The notes beneath the pieces were generated by a model. The model ran no database searches. It saw only the letters and a list, made by a program, of their open reading frames with translations, and was not told the DNA's origin. The position numbers and the translations under genes are program-made. Source: Acidobacteriota bacterium (GTDB taxonomy: Bacteria > Acidobacteriota > Blastocatellia > Pyrinomonadales > Pyrinomonadaceae). Taken from it: 64,000 bases of DNA. Shown here piece by piece: positions 61,277-64,000 of this stretch (position 1 is its first letter; every line of letters starts with the position of its first letter). The stretch is taken from the NCBI GenBank assembly GCA_003222975.1, contig QHXN01000014.1, positions 29,642 through 93,641 on the forward strand, read 5' to 3'.

Positions 61277-61334
61277 AACGCGCATCAGGAGGCCCGACAC
61301 ATGAATTCACGTGTCGGGCCTCCTGATGCGCGTT
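61277..61334. terminator. Perfect 24-bp hairpin
   Basis: Bases 61277-61300 and 61311-61334 (aacgcgcatcaggaggcc arm) are exact reverse complements with a 10-nt loop (atgaattcac). It lies between the converging pRiA4b-like and cas genes. There is no long T run, so either a strong structural terminator or a palindromic element is possible. On the minus strand it follows the barrel-like stop of repeat copy B. Confidence 0.75.
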
Positions 61335-61344
61335 CGTGATCCTC

Positions 61345-61427
61345 TCAGAAGCTGAGCCGGAGGCCGAACTGGAAACAGTTTGGCTCAGTTCAAAGGCGAT
61401 TTAACCCTTGAGTTTTCGCTAACCTGA
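61345..61427 (-). repeat. Intergenic repeat with outer-membrane-barrel-like C-terminus, copy B
   Basis: The 64 nt at 61364-61427 match 20347-20410 (58 identical, six transitions). On the minus strand a frame reads TEPNCFQFGLRLSF-stop, ending at 61345, preceded by an in-frame TGA. The codons for the last nine residues differ from copy A mostly at synonymous or conservative positions, so the peptide itself appears conserved beyond the identical block. It is followed on the minus strand by the 24-bp hairpin, the same order as at 20.3 kb. Confidence 0.7.
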
Positions 61428-61539
61428 TTTTATATGCGAAACTTGGTGGTAAAGTCTAGCCTTGAAAATCTTACTCCGGTGCAGGTTACAATCAATGAGC
61501 GAGTAAATTTTCCATGGCCGCACGACCGAACGTAAGGAT

Positions 61540-61575
61540 GCTTCAATTGAGCCACGTTCATTCAAACGTGGAAAC
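61540..61575. CRISPR. Solitary CRISPR-repeat-like sequence
   Basis: A 36-nt sequence beginning gcttcaattgagcc and ending cgtggaaac has CRISPR-repeat features: a 7-bp stem (ccacgtt / aacgtgg) around a six-base loop and a terminal GAAAC. No second copy was seen within the window, so there is no array here. It overlaps the 3' end of the cas4-cas1 gene, whose stop lies inside it. Confidence 0.55.
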
Positions 61576-62818
61576 GTGCGAAGTAATCGCGCGCCGCCGC
61601 GCCTTCGATGCCGAGTAGCTGTTCGAGCGCTGCGGCGCGCTCCGCATCGCGGCGGGCGTAGGCGAGACGCACCAGAGTCTCGCGCGGCAGCTCGCGTGCG
61701 TTACGACGCAGAAGCGTCCGCGCGTTGCGAATCTTGCCGGAGACGAAAGCCCGCGCCAGCCGAAGACAGAACTCTTTATCGTCGGCGGCTTTGAATTGAC
61801 GGCGGCGCAGTTCTATATTTTTGTGCGGCGGCGGAGTCGTCACGGCAGTCAGCCAGCCGCCGTAAGACATATGTATGATCGGCACGTCGCGCCCCGCGAG
61901 TTCGTGGAGAGCCTGTGCCGAGAGCTGTACGTTGCCGAATAGACAGAGCTGATTTGTCTCAAGCAAACGCGCGTCGCTCACGGTCTTGCCCTTCTCGCGT
62001 ATCTCCAACACTTCGTCGCGCAGACCCACGCTGTAACCCTGCCCCTGCACATAGACCGCGAGCGCGTCGTCGCGCGCCGGAATCAGGCGGCGCGGCTCCG
62101 CCTCCGCTTTCGACGGACAGGGCAATTCGTTTTCCGCCGTGGCTTCGTCAGCAAGACCCTCGGCTGTGGCTTCGCGCAGCAGATTCGTCTCATCCGGCAG
62201 GCAGATGCCGACGAGCGAACAGCGCGGACACTTCGGCGAACGCACGAGCGGCGGAGGAATCGTCCGATTGGCTGCGACGCGACGCGCTTCTGCTATCAAC
62301 TCTCGCGTGCGCGCCACGAGTTCGTCAGTTAGCTCGACGCGGACGCGCTGATTCGTCTCCGCGAAATAAATAGCGCCCTCGTCGCACTCATAGCCATGCT
62401 CGCGCAGCAGCAAACCCTGCAAGCAGACCTGCACGCGCTCCGGCTCATACGCTCCCTCCGCCACGTCCGGCGGCGCGCCGCGCTTGTAATCCACAGGGAT
62501 CACGCGCTCGTCATCCGCCTCGATCACGTCCACACGCGCCGTCACTCCAAGCTCGTCCGAGCCGAGCAGAACGGAGCGTGCGTGCAGGCGCGGCATCTCA
62601 ACCACCTTCTCCGGCTCCGGCACGCGCCCATGCTCCTCATCCACACGCCGGTGCACGAATCGTCCGTCGAGCGTGTCCGCATTGTGCGCCCATTCGCCTT
62701 GCACATGTTCCAGATAAAACAGGCGTGGGCAGTAGGCATATTCATTAATCATCCGCGCCGGAATCTGCTCGACGCTTTCTTGATTGCCTTGATTCGTTGC
62801 TGCGGGTTCTGTCGTCAT
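61562..62818 (-). pseudogene. cas4-cas1: Cas4-Cas1 fusion, truncated in Cas1 (type I-G/I-U)
   Basis: A 418-aa ORF with a complete Cas4 nuclease part: C30 in YAYCPRLFY, the DYK (D110, K112) nuclease motif in VIPVDYKRG, and C207/C210/C216 in SPKCPRCSLVGIC for the 4Fe-4S cluster. From about residue 245 it is Cas1: ALAVYVQGQGYSVGLRDEVLEIREKGK, VPIIHMSYGGWLTAV, RNARTLLRRN, then ALEQLLGIEGAAARDYFARFHV-stop. It keeps the GIEG Glu but lacks the rest of the catalytic domain with its His and Asp; full fusions are about 550 aa. The final codons and stop come from a CRISPR-repeat-like sequence. A spacer-integration function is therefore unlikely; Cas4 may still fold. Confidence 0.85.
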
Positions 62819-62938
62819 CTGCGTTTAGCTCCTCTCAACAACATCAATAGTTCAGAGGATCTAAAACCGGAAAAGCTGCGTGAGATATTTTATTTTCAAA
62901 GAACAACGTCGCCGTTTTAGACAGAATCAGGCATGGAC

Positions 62939-64000
62939 TCACACAGGCTCGAATAACCCCAAGCCGAAATGCGCGCCGAAGCCGAGCACGAGCGGCGCAT
63001 TAACTTCTTCGGCGAACTCGATTTCGAAGCCCGCCGTGCCGTAGCCCGTCGTGCCGTTAAAGCGGCGCGTGCGAAACTCAAGCCAGCGCACGAGCCGCGC
63101 CCCAACTTTGTAGCCTTTCAAATCTTTGTCCACATCGCTGCTGTGCACTTCTATTATTTCCGGCAACTGACGCAGGCGCGCTTCGCGCTTCAACTGCTCA
63201 ACCGGCGTGTCGCGCGGGCGCGCACCCTTCCCCGCCCCGCGCGTGGCGAAACGCGGCAGGACGAACGGCGTTACCGAGCGCCAACGCTTCGCTTTCGTAA
63301 AAATCGGTGCGGCGCCCTGAAACATCTCTTCACTGCCAAGCCCGACTAGCACCATGCGGACTTCATGCGTTGCATCGAAGCGATAAATCTTTCGTAAGCG
63401 TCCGAAAGCGGCGATATCCGCTCCGTCAAACTCTGCCCTCGCGTAGATAGTCAGGTGGTCGAGCCAGCCGTCGCCGTCTTCATCGGTCGCCAAAAAGTAG
63501 GCGTGGTTGTGATCCTTTAACGGTACGCCAGAGAGGGTCTTGCCTGTAAGCGTTTCGGAGTGTGCGGCATTTTCGATCTTCGCGCGAATATCAAACAATG
63601 CGCGGCGCACTTTCTCGCAGAACGGCAAAGTGTCCTGCACCTGCGGCAGTACTTTGGAATCAAGTGTGTAGCGTGCGACGTTCACGCGCACAGATTTCCC
63701 CTGATGCATACGCGGCGGGCATCCTTCCGAGAGCACATCCAACGGTCGCAGATAAGTCAACCATTCTGCTCCGTCAGGCGGACTAAGGTGTTTCTTGTCG
63801 CGCATCTCACCGATTTCAACGCATAACTTGCTCAATATGTCGTCAGTGCCAGCTTGCGGGACAAGCACGCGAGCCGTCGCCCAGCCTGCGAGCGATTGAC
63901 CGTTCATGTAAGGTTGACAGTTGATTTTCGCCGCGTCGAAATTTTCTTCCAATTTCATTTCACACCACGACTCGGCGCGCCCGAACGTGTTGAGTCGCTC
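62939..64000 (-). CDS. csb2: Csb2-type Cas protein (type I-G/I-U CRISPR), N-terminus beyond window
   Basis: The ORF track begins at 63958, but the frame continues upstream without a stop to the window edge (…RLNTFGRAESWCEMKLEEN), so this is a partial gene. The visible C-terminal 350 residues include SLAGWATARVLVPQAG, LSGVPLKDHNHAYFLATDEDGDGWLDHLTIYAR, and a Gly-rich end (LVLGFGAHFGLGLFEPV) of the RAMP type. I recognise it as Csb2, the Cas5/Cas6-like crRNA-processing subunit of type I-G (I-U) systems. It lies 120 bases upstream of the Cas4-Cas1 gene, matching that subtype's order. The rest of the cascade should be to the right of the window. Confidence 0.8.
   Translation of the reverse strand, partial: ERLNTFGRAESWCEMKLEENFDAAKINCQPYMNGQSLAGWATARVLVPQAGTDDILSKLCVEIGEMRDKKHLSPPDGAEWLTYLRPLDVLSEGCPPRMHQGKSVRVNVARYTLDSKVLPQVQDTLPFCEKVRRALFDIRAKIENAAHSETLTGKTLSGVPLKDHNHAYFLATDEDGDGWLDHLTIYARAEFDGADIAAFGRLRKIYRFDATHEVRMVLVGLGSEEMFQGAAPIFTKAKRWRSVTPFVLPRFATRGAGKGARPRDTPVEQLKREARLRQLPEIIEVHSSDVDKDLKGYKVGARLVRWLEFRTRRFNGTTGYGTAGFEIEFAEEVNAPLVLGFGAHFGLGLFEPV

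Noticed and set aside
61540-61575. A CRISPR array
   Set aside because: Only a single repeat-like unit is present; I report it as solitary, not as an array.

Overview
The window is a GC-rich bacterial chromosome segment, densely coding, with many exported Gram-negative proteins: a TonB-dependent receptor, VCBS/ASPIC proteins and multihaem cytochromes. The mix of CRTAC1-type proteins, haem/copper-monooxygenase-like proteins, carboxypeptidase-regulatory domains, GMC dehydrogenase and NurA suggests Acidobacteriota, perhaps class Blastocatellia. That assignment is inference from gene content only; no rRNA or tRNA gene was seen.

Layout. (1) 1-12.9 kb: a partial zinc-ribbon membrane protein, NurA, a small secreted protein and a TPR protein separated by unusual palindromic repeats; a phospholipase C-type phosphoesterase and a secreted CxxCH protein; a convergent three-gene FAD (GMC) dehydrogenase operon; then a Crp/Fnr regulator divergent from a receiver-like protein lacking the phospho-acceptor Asp. 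(2) 13.0-19.7 kb: a minus-strand operon of glycosyltransferase, UDP-galactopyranose mutase, a GH1-like/RmlD-like fusion and a GH2 enzyme, pointing to galactofuranose or rhamnose-type glycan metabolism. (3) 20.7-44.2 kb: about 23 kb of minus-strand genes, nearly all exported: two ASPIC/UnbV proteins, an Asp-box propeller, a TonB receptor, a haem plus copper-monooxygenase-like protein with a redoxin, two paralogous unknown secreted proteins, an SoxH-like metallo-hydrolase with a five-haem cytochrome, and two large VCBS/SbsA-Ig proteins. A single-domain AraC regulator stands at the upstream edge. This is the least explained part of the window. (4) 45.3-46.2 kb: a 942-bp IS982-like element with a nonsense-interrupted transposase and intact ends. 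(5) 46.5-57.5 kb: an S41 protease, an XRE-regulator remnant, and a complete overlapping type I restriction-modification operon (hsdM, hsdS, unknown nucleotide-binding-like gene, hsdR, YgjP-like metallopeptidase). (6) 57.6-64 kb: a small Cys-rich protein, a SWIM zinc-finger protein, a pRiA4b ORF-3-like protein, and the eroded end of a type I-G (I-U) CRISPR-Cas locus. In that locus a Cas4-Cas1 fusion is cut off inside Cas1 exactly where a single CRISPR-repeat-like sequence begins; Csb2 runs off the window edge.

Two 64-nt intergenic sequences, at 20.3 and 61.4 kb, differ only by six transitions. Each ends in what looks like the C-terminus of an outer-membrane barrel and lies beside a long perfect hairpin.

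All calls come from reading the sequence and the supplied translations. No database search was run, so family names are recognition calls and the functional links between clusters are inference.
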